A DNA stretch of 14,310 nucleotides from an uncultured Eubacteriales bacterium (GTDB lineage: Bacteria > Bacillota > Clostridia > Oscillospirales > Butyricicoccaceae). A program made the position numbers and the translations under genes. A model generated the notes under the pieces. That model did not search any database, was not told where the DNA came from, and saw nothing but the letters and a program-made list of their open reading frames with translations. Below, piece after piece: positions 1-5,845 of this stretch. The stretch lies in contig CAKUPI010000020.1 in the NCBI GenBank assembly GCA_934675045.1, forward strand, positions 1-14,310. Reading direction: 5' to 3'. How positions within the stretch are numbered: the stretch's first letter is position 1; the number at the start of each line of letters is the position of its first letter.

Positions 1-94
1 CATTTACCGCAGCAAGATCCGGGATTTATAAGGGCTTTGGCAGCCGTCCGGCGCGGCGGCTTTCAACCGATATTAAAAAGGAGGGCGTAACTGT
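1..94 (+). other. Left edge: possible tail of an upstream gene, then RBS
   Basis: In one frame the first 31 bases read as a short open end (IYRSKIRDL then TAA at 29-31), which could be the last residues of a gene lying off the window; nine residues are too few to identify it. The rest holds no gene. A strong ribosome site, AGGAGGG at 79-85, lies nine bases before the ATG at 95. I see no convincing promoter here, so the operon that follows may be transcribed from upstream. Confidence 0.25.
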
Positions 95-967
95 ATGCAT
101 TCTGCCTATACGCAAATTGAGGACATTGTGCGCCAGGACCCCGGCGGACGCGGCCTGATGTCCGGCCTGCCCCGCGAAAACCTTCCGGCGCTGGCCGAGG
201 AGCTTTTAAAGGCGGAGCGCGTTCTCGTTGTCACCGGCTTTCCCATCACCGGCTGCGGCGTCGGCGAAACCGACGGCCCCCCGGGCGCCGTCAACCTGGC
301 CGCCCTGCTGCGCGGGCTTTCCAAAACGGTCTGTCTGGTCACCGATCCCCCAAGCGCCGCCCTTGTCGCGGCCGGGCGCGACCTTCTGTGCCCCGACGTG
401 CCGGTCGAGTGCGTTCCCCTTGAAGGCGGCGGCGAGTTCTGCCGCGCGCTGCTGCGCGCCTTTGCCCCCACCCACGTCATCGCCATCGAACGCCCGGGCA
501 AGGGCCGCGACGGGCACTTCCACAACGCGCGCGGCCAGTTCATCGACGCCATGACGGCCGACACCGACCCCCTGCTTCAGGGCGGAAGCGCCGTCACCAT
601 CGCCATCGGCGACGGCGGCAACGAGCTGGGCATGGGCGCGCTGCGCCCCTATATCGAAGCCGGTGTCCCCCACGGCGCTCTGGTGTGCGCCGATCAGCCC
701 GCCGACTTCACGCTGGCCGCGGGCGTCTCCAACTGGTGGAGCTGGGGTGTCGCCGCCCTTTTGTCGCTGCGTCTGGGCCGCAGCCTTCTGCCCTCGGACG
801 AGCAGGAAGCGGCCCTTGTGTCCGCCGTTGTCGACGCCGACGGCGTCGACGGCGTCACGCGCCGGCACGAGTGCACCGTCGATTCCCTTTCCCTTGAACA
901 AAACCTCGACGTCCTGCGCGCCCTGCGCGCGCTGGTACAGCAAGAAAAGGAGGTCCCCGCATCATGA
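95..967 (+). CDS. DUF4392 protein, D-glutamate cyclase C-terminal-like
   Basis: This 290-residue protein resembles the DUF4392 family, the C-terminal half of animal D-glutamate cyclase (DGLUCY), which converts D-glutamate to 5-oxo-D-proline. Seen in the sequence are the TGFP segment (47-50), ETDGPPGA (58-65), IERPG (131-135), the glycine-rich GDGGNELGMG block (172-181), and GVSNWW (210-215). There is no signal peptide or membrane segment, so it should be cytosolic. The ATG at 95 follows a good AGGAGGG site. Its stop overlaps the next start (ATGA), and that next gene encodes the DUF1445 half of the same animal enzyme, followed by the 5-oxoprolinase genes. That context supports a role in D-glutamate / 5-oxoproline metabolism. 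Enzyme activity of a stand-alone bacterial DUF4392 protein is inferred from the fused homologue, not shown here. Confidence 0.82.
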   Translation: MHSAYTQIEDIVRQDPGGRGLMSGLPRENLPALAEELLKAERVLVVTGFPITGCGVGETDGPPGAVNLAALLRGLSKTVCLVTDPPSAALVAAGRDLLCPDVPVECVPLEGGGEFCRALLRAFAPTHVIAIERPGKGRDGHFHNARGQFIDAMTADTDPLLQGGSAVTIAIGDGGNELGMGALRPYIEAGVPHGALVCADQPADFTLAAGVSNWWSWGVAALLSLRLGRSLLPSDEQEAALVSAVVDADGVDGVTRRHECTVDSLSLEQNLDVLRALRALVQQEKEVPAS

Positions 968-1761
968 CAGATACTCATTCCCCCCGCTTCGGCGACGCCG
1001 CCGCCGTCCGCGCCCACTTCCGCCAAAACCCGGCCCCCCAGCCGACGGCCGGCCTGGCCGACGGCTGCGCGCAGGCCAACCTTGTCATTCTGCCCCGGGA
1101 ATACGCTTACGACTTTCTGCTGTTCGCCCAGCGCAATCCCAAGGCCTGCCCCGTGCTCGAGGTGACCGAGGCCGGGCGGCGCGACCTGCCCTTTCTCGCC
1201 CCGGGCTGCGACATCGCGCGGGACATTCCCCTGTACCGCGTCTACCGAAACGGCGTTTTGACCGACGAGCCGCGCTCGGTCGAGCACCTGTGGCGCGAGG
1301 ATTTTGTCAGCTTTCTCATCGGGTGCAGCTTTTCCTTCGAATGGGCGCTGCTGCGCGCCGGCGTCCCCGTCCGCCACATCGAGGAAAACCGCAACGTGCC
1401 CATGTACCTGACCAACATCCCCTGCAAAAGCGCCGGGGTTTTCTCGGGCAACATGGTGGTGTCCATGCGCCCCATTCCCGCCTCGCTCATCCCCCTTGCC
1501 GTGACGACGACGGCGCAGATGCCGCGCGTTCACGGCGCACCGGTGCACGTCGGCTGCCCGGCCGACATCGGCATTTCCGACATCGGCAGGCCGGATTTCG
1601 GCGATCCGGTCACCATCAACCCCGGCGAGCTGCCCGTTTTCTGGCCGTGCGGCGTCACTCCGCAGGCCGCCGTTATGAAGTCAAAGCCCTGTCTGGCCAT
1701 CACGCACGCGCCGGGACACATGCTGGTCTGCGACGTCAAAAACGCCGATCTGATGGGCTGA
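964..1761 (+). CDS. DUF1445 putative hydro-lyase / D-glutamate cyclase family (YcsI-like)
   Basis: The 265 residues match the DUF1445 family (Bacillus YcsI; 'putative hydro-lyase'), whose animal relative forms the N-terminal half of D-glutamate cyclase. Recognisable family blocks are FLIGCSFSFEWAL (117-129), RNVPMYLTNIPC (143-154) followed by SGNMVVSMRP (161-170), the PRVHGAPVHVG stretch (187-197), IGISDIGRPDFGD (202-214), and the C-terminal KPCLAITHAPGHM (241-253). Length is normal for the family. A perfect AGGAGG at 948-953 precedes the ATG, and the gene overlaps the DUF4392 gene by four bases, so the two are almost certainly translationally coupled. In Bacillus subtilis ycsI also lies beside the pxpABC (ycsF-kipI-kipA) genes. 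Cytosolic, with no signal sequence. The family call is firm; cyclase activity, perhaps needing both halves, is inference. Confidence 0.88.
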   Translation: MTDTHSPRFGDAAAVRAHFRQNPAPQPTAGLADGCAQANLVILPREYAYDFLLFAQRNPKACPVLEVTEAGRRDLPFLAPGCDIARDIPLYRVYRNGVLTDEPRSVEHLWREDFVSFLIGCSFSFEWALLRAGVPVRHIEENRNVPMYLTNIPCKSAGVFSGNMVVSMRPIPASLIPLAVTTTAQMPRVHGAPVHVGCPADIGISDIGRPDFGDPVTINPGELPVFWPCGVTPQAAVMKSKPCLAITHAPGHMLVCDVKNADLMG

Positions 1762-1801
1762 GGGCCGCTCCCCGCCAATTCTGAGAAAGGAAGATGCGTA
1801 T

Positions 1802-2464
1802 ATGTTCCGTGTGGATCTCAACTGCGACCTCGGTGAAAGCTTCGGCGCCTATACCCTCGGCATGGACGCCGACGTCATCCCCCACATCACCTCCGCCAAC
1901 GTCGCCTGCGGCTGGCACGGCGGCGACCCGCTCGTCATGCAGAAAACCGTTTCCCTGTGCCGCCAAAACGGCGTCGCCGTCGGCGCCCACCCCTCCTACC
2001 CCGATAGAATGGGCTTCGGCCGCCGCGCCATGAGCGTCACTCCCGACGAGGCGTACGCCTATGTCAAGTACCAGATCGGCGCGCTGCAAGCCTTCTGCCG
2101 CGCCGAGGGGCTGACCTTGCAGCACGTCAAGCCGCACGGCGCCCTTTACAACGCCATGGGCCGCGACCCCAGGCTGGCCGAGGCCGTCTGCCGCGGCATC
2201 CGCGCTTACGAAGAGGACGGCTCCCTTGTCGACCGCCGCAAGGAGGGCGCCATGATCACCGACGAAAGCGCGGCCATCGCCCGCGTCGTCCGCATGGTGA
2301 CCGAGGGCCGGGTGACGGCCGTCACCGGCCGGGACATTCCCGTTGCGGCCCACTCGGTGTGCGTCCACGGCGACGGCCCCAAGGCCCTCGCCTTTGTCCA
2401 GAGCATCCGCGCCGCCCTGCAAAAGGCCGGCGTCACCGTCGCGCCCCTGCGCGAGGTGCTGTAA
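1802..2464 (+). CDS. pxpA: 5-oxoprolinase subunit A (LamB/YcsF family), internally shortened
   Basis: PxpA is one of three subunits of the bacterial ATP-dependent 5-oxoprolinase, which opens 5-oxoproline (pyroglutamate) to glutamate. Family blocks present are VDLNCDLGE (4-12), SANVACGWHGGD (31-42), GAHPSYPD and GFGRR (61-75), the QHVKPHGALYN block (107-117), and CVHGDG (187-192). At 220 residues it is shorter than the usual roughly 245-257. From remembered E. coli and B. subtilis homologues, the missing part is one block of about 35 residues between AVCRGIRAY (128-136) and EEDGSLVDRR (137-146). It normally carries the LAGSEL and EVFADRxY motifs. The frame is intact across the junction near 2201-2210. 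The ATG follows AGGAAG at 1788-1793, 40 bp after the DUF1445 gene. The family identification is firm; whether this shortened subunit works is open. Confidence 0.9.
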   Translation: MFRVDLNCDLGESFGAYTLGMDADVIPHITSANVACGWHGGDPLVMQKTVSLCRQNGVAVGAHPSYPDRMGFGRRAMSVTPDEAYAYVKYQIGALQAFCRAEGLTLQHVKPHGALYNAMGRDPRLAEAVCRGIRAYEEDGSLVDRRKEGAMITDESAAIARVVRMVTEGRVTAVTGRDIPVAAHSVCVHGDGPKALAFVQSIRAALQKAGVTVAPLREVL

Positions 2465-3154
2465 ATGGTGCGCTTTCTCCCCTGCGGCGACAGCGCGCTG
2501 ACCGTCGAGCTGGGCCGCGAAATCAGCCCGGCCGTCAACGCCCGCGTCACCGCCCTGACCCGCCTTCTCCACGAGGCCGCGCTCCCCGGCGTGCGCGAGC
2601 TGGTGCCCGCCTACTGCGCCCTGACCGTGCAGTACGACCCGGCCGTTTTGTCCGCCGAACGCCTCATTCCCCTGCTGACCGAGCTGTGCGGCCGCCTCGA
2701 CGGCGCGCAGGCCCAAAAGGGCGAGCTGGTCGAGCTGCCCGTCTGGTACGGGGGCTTCTGCGGCCCCGACCTCGGCTTTGTCGCGCAGCACGCCGGAATG
2801 ACCCCCGAGCAGGTTGTCGCGCTGCACAGCGCGGCCGATTACCTCATCTACATGCTGGGCTTCACCCCCGGCTTTCCCTATCTGGGCGGCATGGACGTGC
2901 GCATCGCCGCCCCCCGCCTCTCGTCGCCGCGCGTGCGGATTCCGGCGGGCAGCGTCGGCATTGCCGGCGAGCAGACCGGCGTTTACCCCATCGCCTCGCC
3001 GGGCGGCTGGCAAATCATCGGCCGCACCCCCTTAAAGCTCTTTGACCCCGGCCGCGAACAGCCCTTTTTGCTGTCGGCCGGGCAGAAGGTCCGGTTCGTG
3101 CCCATCGACGAGGGGGAATACCGCCGTTTGGGAGGGAGTGACGAGACGTGCTGA
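2465..3154 (+). CDS. pxpB: 5-oxoprolinase subunit B (KipI/AHS1 family)
   Basis: PxpB pairs with PxpC in the 5-oxoprolinase complex; the B. subtilis homologue KipI was first described as an inhibitor of the sporulation kinase KinA. The hallmark stretch is YLIYMLGFTPGFPYLGG (126-142), followed by SPRVRIPAGSVGIAGEQ (154-170) and YPIASPGGWQIIGRTP (174-189), all typical of the allophanate-hydrolase subunit 1 fold. At 229 residues the length is normal. The ATG begins immediately after the pxpA stop, with GAGGTG at 2453-2458 inside the end of pxpA serving as ribosome site, so translation is coupled. The 3' end overlaps pxpC by seven bases. No membrane or export signal is present, and the catalytic blocks look complete, unlike those of its neighbour PxpA. 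Confidence 0.95.
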   Translation: MVRFLPCGDSALTVELGREISPAVNARVTALTRLLHEAALPGVRELVPAYCALTVQYDPAVLSAERLIPLLTELCGRLDGAQAQKGELVELPVWYGGFCGPDLGFVAQHAGMTPEQVVALHSAADYLIYMLGFTPGFPYLGGMDVRIAAPRLSSPRVRIPAGSVGIAGEQTGVYPIASPGGWQIIGRTPLKLFDPGREQPFLLSAGQKVRFVPIDEGEYRRLGGSDETC

Positions 3155-4104
3155 GTATTTTAAAGGCCGGAATGATGACCACCGTGCAGGACGGCGGCCG
3201 TCTGGGCTGGCAGCGCTTCGGCGTGCCGGTGTGCGGGGCCATGGACCCCGGTGCGCTGGCGGCGGCCAACATTCTGGTCGGCAACGAGGAAACCGAGGCG
3301 GCGCTCGAACTGACGGGGGCCGGCTGCACCGTGCGCTTTGAAAGCCCCAACATCTTCGCGCTGACGGGGGCCGACTTTTCGCCCCTGCTGGGCAAGACCC
3401 CCCTTGAAACGGGCCGGGCCTATCTGGCCAAAAAGGGCGATATTTTGCAGCTCGGCTTTGCCAAAAACGGCTTCCGCGGCATACTGGCGGTGGCCGGCGG
3501 CTTTGATCTGCCCGCCGTCATGGGCAGCCGCTCCACCTATGTCAAGGGCGGCTTCGGCGGGCTCGGCGGCCGTCCCCTGCGCGACGGCGACACCCTCGCC
3601 TTCCGCGACGCGCAGCTGTGGCTGCCCAACCTTGCCAACCGCCGCGCCGCCCTCCCCTGTCCCCCGCCCGACGCCCCCATCCGCGTCGTGCTCGGCCCGC
3701 AGCAGGACAGCTTTTCCGCCCGGGGCGTCAAAACCTTCCTGTCCGGCCGCTATACCGTGACGGCCAAAAGCGACCGCATGGGCTACCGCCTCGAAGGCCC
3801 GGCCATCGAGTACGCGCCGGGGCGGGACGGCAACATCATTTCCGACGGCATTGTCATGGGCGCCGTGCAGGTGCCGTCGGGCCAGCCCATTGTCATGATG
3901 GCCGACCGCCAGACAACGGGCGGCTACGCCAAAATCGCCGTCGTCATCACCCCCGATCTGGGGCGTGTGGCGCAGGCGGCCGCCGGGCACAAGCTGCGCT
4001 TTGCCGCCGTCACGCAGGCGGAAGCCGAGGCGCTGTGCGCCCAGTGGCGCGCCGGGCTGCGCTCGCTGCGCGCCGAGCTTGACGATCAGGAGTTTCTCTG
4101 GTAA
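3148..4104 (+). CDS. pxpC: 5-oxoprolinase subunit C (KipA/AHS2, biotin-dependent carboxyltransferase family)
   Basis: This 318-residue protein is the third subunit of PxpABC 5-oxoprolinase and belongs to the allophanate-hydrolase subunit 2 family. The N terminus shows the family pattern TTVQDGGRLGWQRFGVP (11-27), then GAMDPGALAAANILVGNEE and LELTGAGC. The C-terminal part has YRLEGPAI, SDGIVMGAVQVPSGQPIV and the ADRQTTGGYAKIAVV segment expected for the family. Translation starts at a GTG (3148) overlapping pxpB by seven bases, with GGGAGGGAG just upstream; no better ATG lies nearby. It is the last gene of the operon. No clear intrinsic terminator follows; instead there is a C-rich repeat array. 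Confidence 0.95.
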   Translation: MLSILKAGMMTTVQDGGRLGWQRFGVPVCGAMDPGALAAANILVGNEETEAALELTGAGCTVRFESPNIFALTGADFSPLLGKTPLETGRAYLAKKGDILQLGFAKNGFRGILAVAGGFDLPAVMGSRSTYVKGGFGGLGGRPLRDGDTLAFRDAQLWLPNLANRRAALPCPPPDAPIRVVLGPQQDSFSARGVKTFLSGRYTVTAKSDRMGYRLEGPAIEYAPGRDGNIISDGIVMGAVQVPSGQPIVMMADRQTTGGYAKIAVVITPDLGRVAQAAAGHKLRFAAVTQAEAEALCAQWRAGLRSLRAELDDQEFLW

Positions 4105-4118
4105 ACGGTTGAAATTGC

Positions 4119-4314
4119 CCGCGCCGCGCCCCTCTCCGCGCCGCGCCCCTCTCCGCGCCGCGCCCCTCTCCGCGCCGCCCCTCTCCGCGCCGCCCACTTC
4201 CCGCGCCGCCCCTCTCCGCGCCGCCCACTTCCCGCGCCGCCCGCTTCCCGCGCCGCCCTCTCCGCGCCGCCCTCTCCGCGCCGCCCGCTTTTCCGCGCCG
4301 CCCCTCCGCGCCGG
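4119..4314. repeat. C-rich minisatellite array, 12 units of 13-17 bp
   Basis: Twelve consecutive units each begin CCGCGCCG and end in a short C/T or ACTTC tail, followed by a partial thirteenth at 4306-4314. The first three are identical 17-mers (4119, 4136 and 4153: CCGCGCCGCGCCCCTCT). Later units fall into 15-bp (4170, 4201), 16-bp (4185, 4216, 4232), 14-bp (4248, 4262), 17-bp (4276) and 13-bp (4293) variants. A two-unit block of 15+16 bp (4170-4200) is repeated exactly at 4201-4231. Unit length is not a multiple of three, so it is unlikely to code. The minus strand is G-rich, with spaced GGGG runs. It sits in the 320-bp gap between pxpC and mnmE. Confidence 0.9.
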
Positions 4315-4340
4315 AAAGGGGCAAAGGCCCCACGCCAACC

Positions 4341-4373
4341 CGGAAGATTCCCGCGAAAACTCGGAAAATTCCC
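4341..4373. promoter_or_regulatory. Pair of 12-bp repeats upstream of mnmE promoter
   Basis: CGGAAGATTCCC (4341-4352) and CGGAAAATTCCC (4362-4373) differ at one base and start 21 bp apart, close to two helical turns. Each contains a GGAA/TTCC dyad. They lie immediately before the likely -35 area of the mnmE promoter, which would suit an operator, but no regulator is identified and chance remains possible in this short stretch. Confidence 0.35.
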
Positions 4374-4396
4374 CTCTTTTTTCCCCCGTTTTTCTG

Positions 4397-4420
4397 TGGT
4401 ATACTATTTTATTGAGGTGA
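4397..4420 (+). promoter_or_regulatory. Extended -10 promoter and RBS for mnmE operon
   Basis: TGGTATACT (4397-4405) is a good extended -10 element. Seventeen bases upstream is only a T-run (4377-4382), so the extended -10 probably matters most. GAGGTGA at 4414-4420 is the ribosome site for the ATG at 4425. Transcription would start around 4411-4413, leaving a very short leader. Confidence 0.65.
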
Positions 4421-4424
4421 TTTT

Positions 4425-5780
4425 ATGGCCCATACCATCGCCGCCTGCTCGGGCGGAGCACTGCCCGCCGCCATCGGCATCGTGCGCCTGTCCGGCGACG
4501 ATGCAGGGCGCATTCTCGAGGCAATTTTCCGCCTCCGGAGCGAAAAACCCATTACAGCGAGGCAAACTTATCATTTATATTACGGGGAGTTGTTGTCGCA
4601 GTCGGGCAAAACCCTCGATTTGTGCCTGGCCGCCTTTTACCGCGGGCCGCACAGCTACACCGGCGAGGACATGGCGGAAATCTTCTGCCACGGCTCGGCC
4701 GCCGTGGTCGAGGGCGCGCTGCGCCACGCCTACGCGCTGGGCGCACAGCCGGCCGCGCCGGGCGAGTTTACCCGCCGCGCCTTTTTAAACGGCAAGCTGG
4801 GCCTCGTCGAAGCCGAAGCGGTGGCCGACATGCTCGACGCGCAAAGCGAGCAGGAGGCGCTCAACGCCGCCGCGCAGCTAAACGGCGCCCTCGGCGTGCC
4901 GCTGCGCCAGCTGCGCGCCGGGCTGGTCGGGCTGACCGCCCACTTTTACGCGGTGTGCGACTACCCCGACGAGGACATCGACCTGTTTGAATATCAAAAG
5001 GCGTGCACCCTGCTGCATCAGGCCGAAAAGCAGCTTTCCCGCCTGACGGCCGGCTTTGACCGCGGCCGCCTTTTGAAGTCGGGCTTCCCCGTCGCCGTCG
5101 TCGGGCGGCCCAACGCCGGAAAGTCCTCTCTTTTCAACGCGCTGGCCGGGTCGGATCGCGCCATTGTCACCGCCGAGGCGGGCACGACGCGCGACGTTTT
5201 GGAGCAGCAGATCGCGCTCGAAGGCGGGCGGGTGCTGCTCATGGACACGGCCGGCATCCGCGAGCCCGAGGGCGAGGCCGAGCGCATCGGCGTCGAACGC
5301 GCCCTGCGCGCGGCGCGGCAGGCGCGGGCGGCGCTGTGGGTCTTTGACGGCTCGCAGCCGCTGAGCGCCGAGCCGGAATCCCTGCCCGACGTTCTCAAGG
5401 GCAAGCCGTGCGCCGCCGTCGTCAGCAAAAGCGACCTGCCCGCCGCCTTTGACCCCGCCGTGCTCTGCGGCCGCTTTGACGCCGTTTTCCCCCTGTCGTC
5501 GCAGACGGGAGAGGGGCTGGACGCCCTGTGCCGCTGGCTGAGCGGGCTGATTCCGCCGACGGGCGAGGTTTTGGTGACCAGCCCCCGCCAGGCCGCCCTT
5601 CTGCACCGGGCGCTGGATTCGGTGCGCGCCGCTCTGACCTCGGCGCAGGCCGGCATAACGGCCGACGCCTTTCTGCTCGACGTCGAGCAGGCCATCCGCC
5701 TGCTGGGCGAGGTGACGGGCGAGGATGTGTCCAATGACATCGTCCAGGAAATCTTTTCGCGCTTCTGCGTGGGAAAATAA
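4425..5780 (+). CDS. mnmE: tRNA modification GTPase MnmE (TrmE)
   Basis: MnmE works with MnmG to add a (carboxymethyl)aminomethyl group at C5 of the wobble uridine (U34) in certain tRNAs, using GTP and a folate cofactor. The protein has 451 residues, close to the E. coli length. The N-terminal folate-binding/dimer domain runs to about 115. A helical domain brackets the G domain, which carries the P-loop GRPNAGKS (227-234), GTTRD (253-257) and DTAG (274-277). The G4 position reads SKSD (334-337) where NKxD is the consensus. The C terminus is FCVGK, with the conserved cysteine at 448. It is cytosolic. The start is fixed by GAGGTGA and a promoter just upstream. It is first in a run with mnmG, rsmG, mscL and a sortase. 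Confidence 0.98.
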   Translation: MAHTIAACSGGALPAAIGIVRLSGDDAGRILEAIFRLRSEKPITARQTYHLYYGELLSQSGKTLDLCLAAFYRGPHSYTGEDMAEIFCHGSAAVVEGALRHAYALGAQPAAPGEFTRRAFLNGKLGLVEAEAVADMLDAQSEQEALNAAAQLNGALGVPLRQLRAGLVGLTAHFYAVCDYPDEDIDLFEYQKACTLLHQAEKQLSRLTAGFDRGRLLKSGFPVAVVGRPNAGKSSLFNALAGSDRAIVTAEAGTTRDVLEQQIALEGGRVLLMDTAGIREPEGEAERIGVERALRAARQARAALWVFDGSQPLSAEPESLPDVLKGKPCAAVVSKSDLPAAFDPAVLCGRFDAVFPLSSQTGEGLDALCRWLSGLIPPTGEVLVTSPRQAALLHRALDSVRAALTSAQAGITADAFLLDVEQAIRLLGEVTGEDVSNDIVQEIFSRFCVGK

Positions 5781-5845
5781 CCGGCGGCGCGGGCCGAGGG
5801 CCTGCCGGACCGCTGTATTCACTCTTTTTTTGGGGGACCGACTTT

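Noticed and set aside
4119-4314. CRISPR array
   Set aside because: Units are contiguous 13-17 bp variants with no unique spacers, and no cas gene is nearby.
1736-4338. Long minus-strand frames (425 and 392 residues) opposite pxpA-pxpB and pxpC plus the repeat array
   Set aside because: They are compositional shadows of well-identified genes, without plausible domains.
3965-4420. Plus-strand frame translating the C-rich array into Arg-Ala-Pro-rich sequence
   Set aside because: Unit lengths are not multiples of three, the frame begins inside pxpC, and the product is low complexity.
5781-5831. Terminator between mnmE and mnmG
   Set aside because: The hairpin is imperfect and the T-run begins about 15 bp after it; the genes are expected to be cotranscribed.
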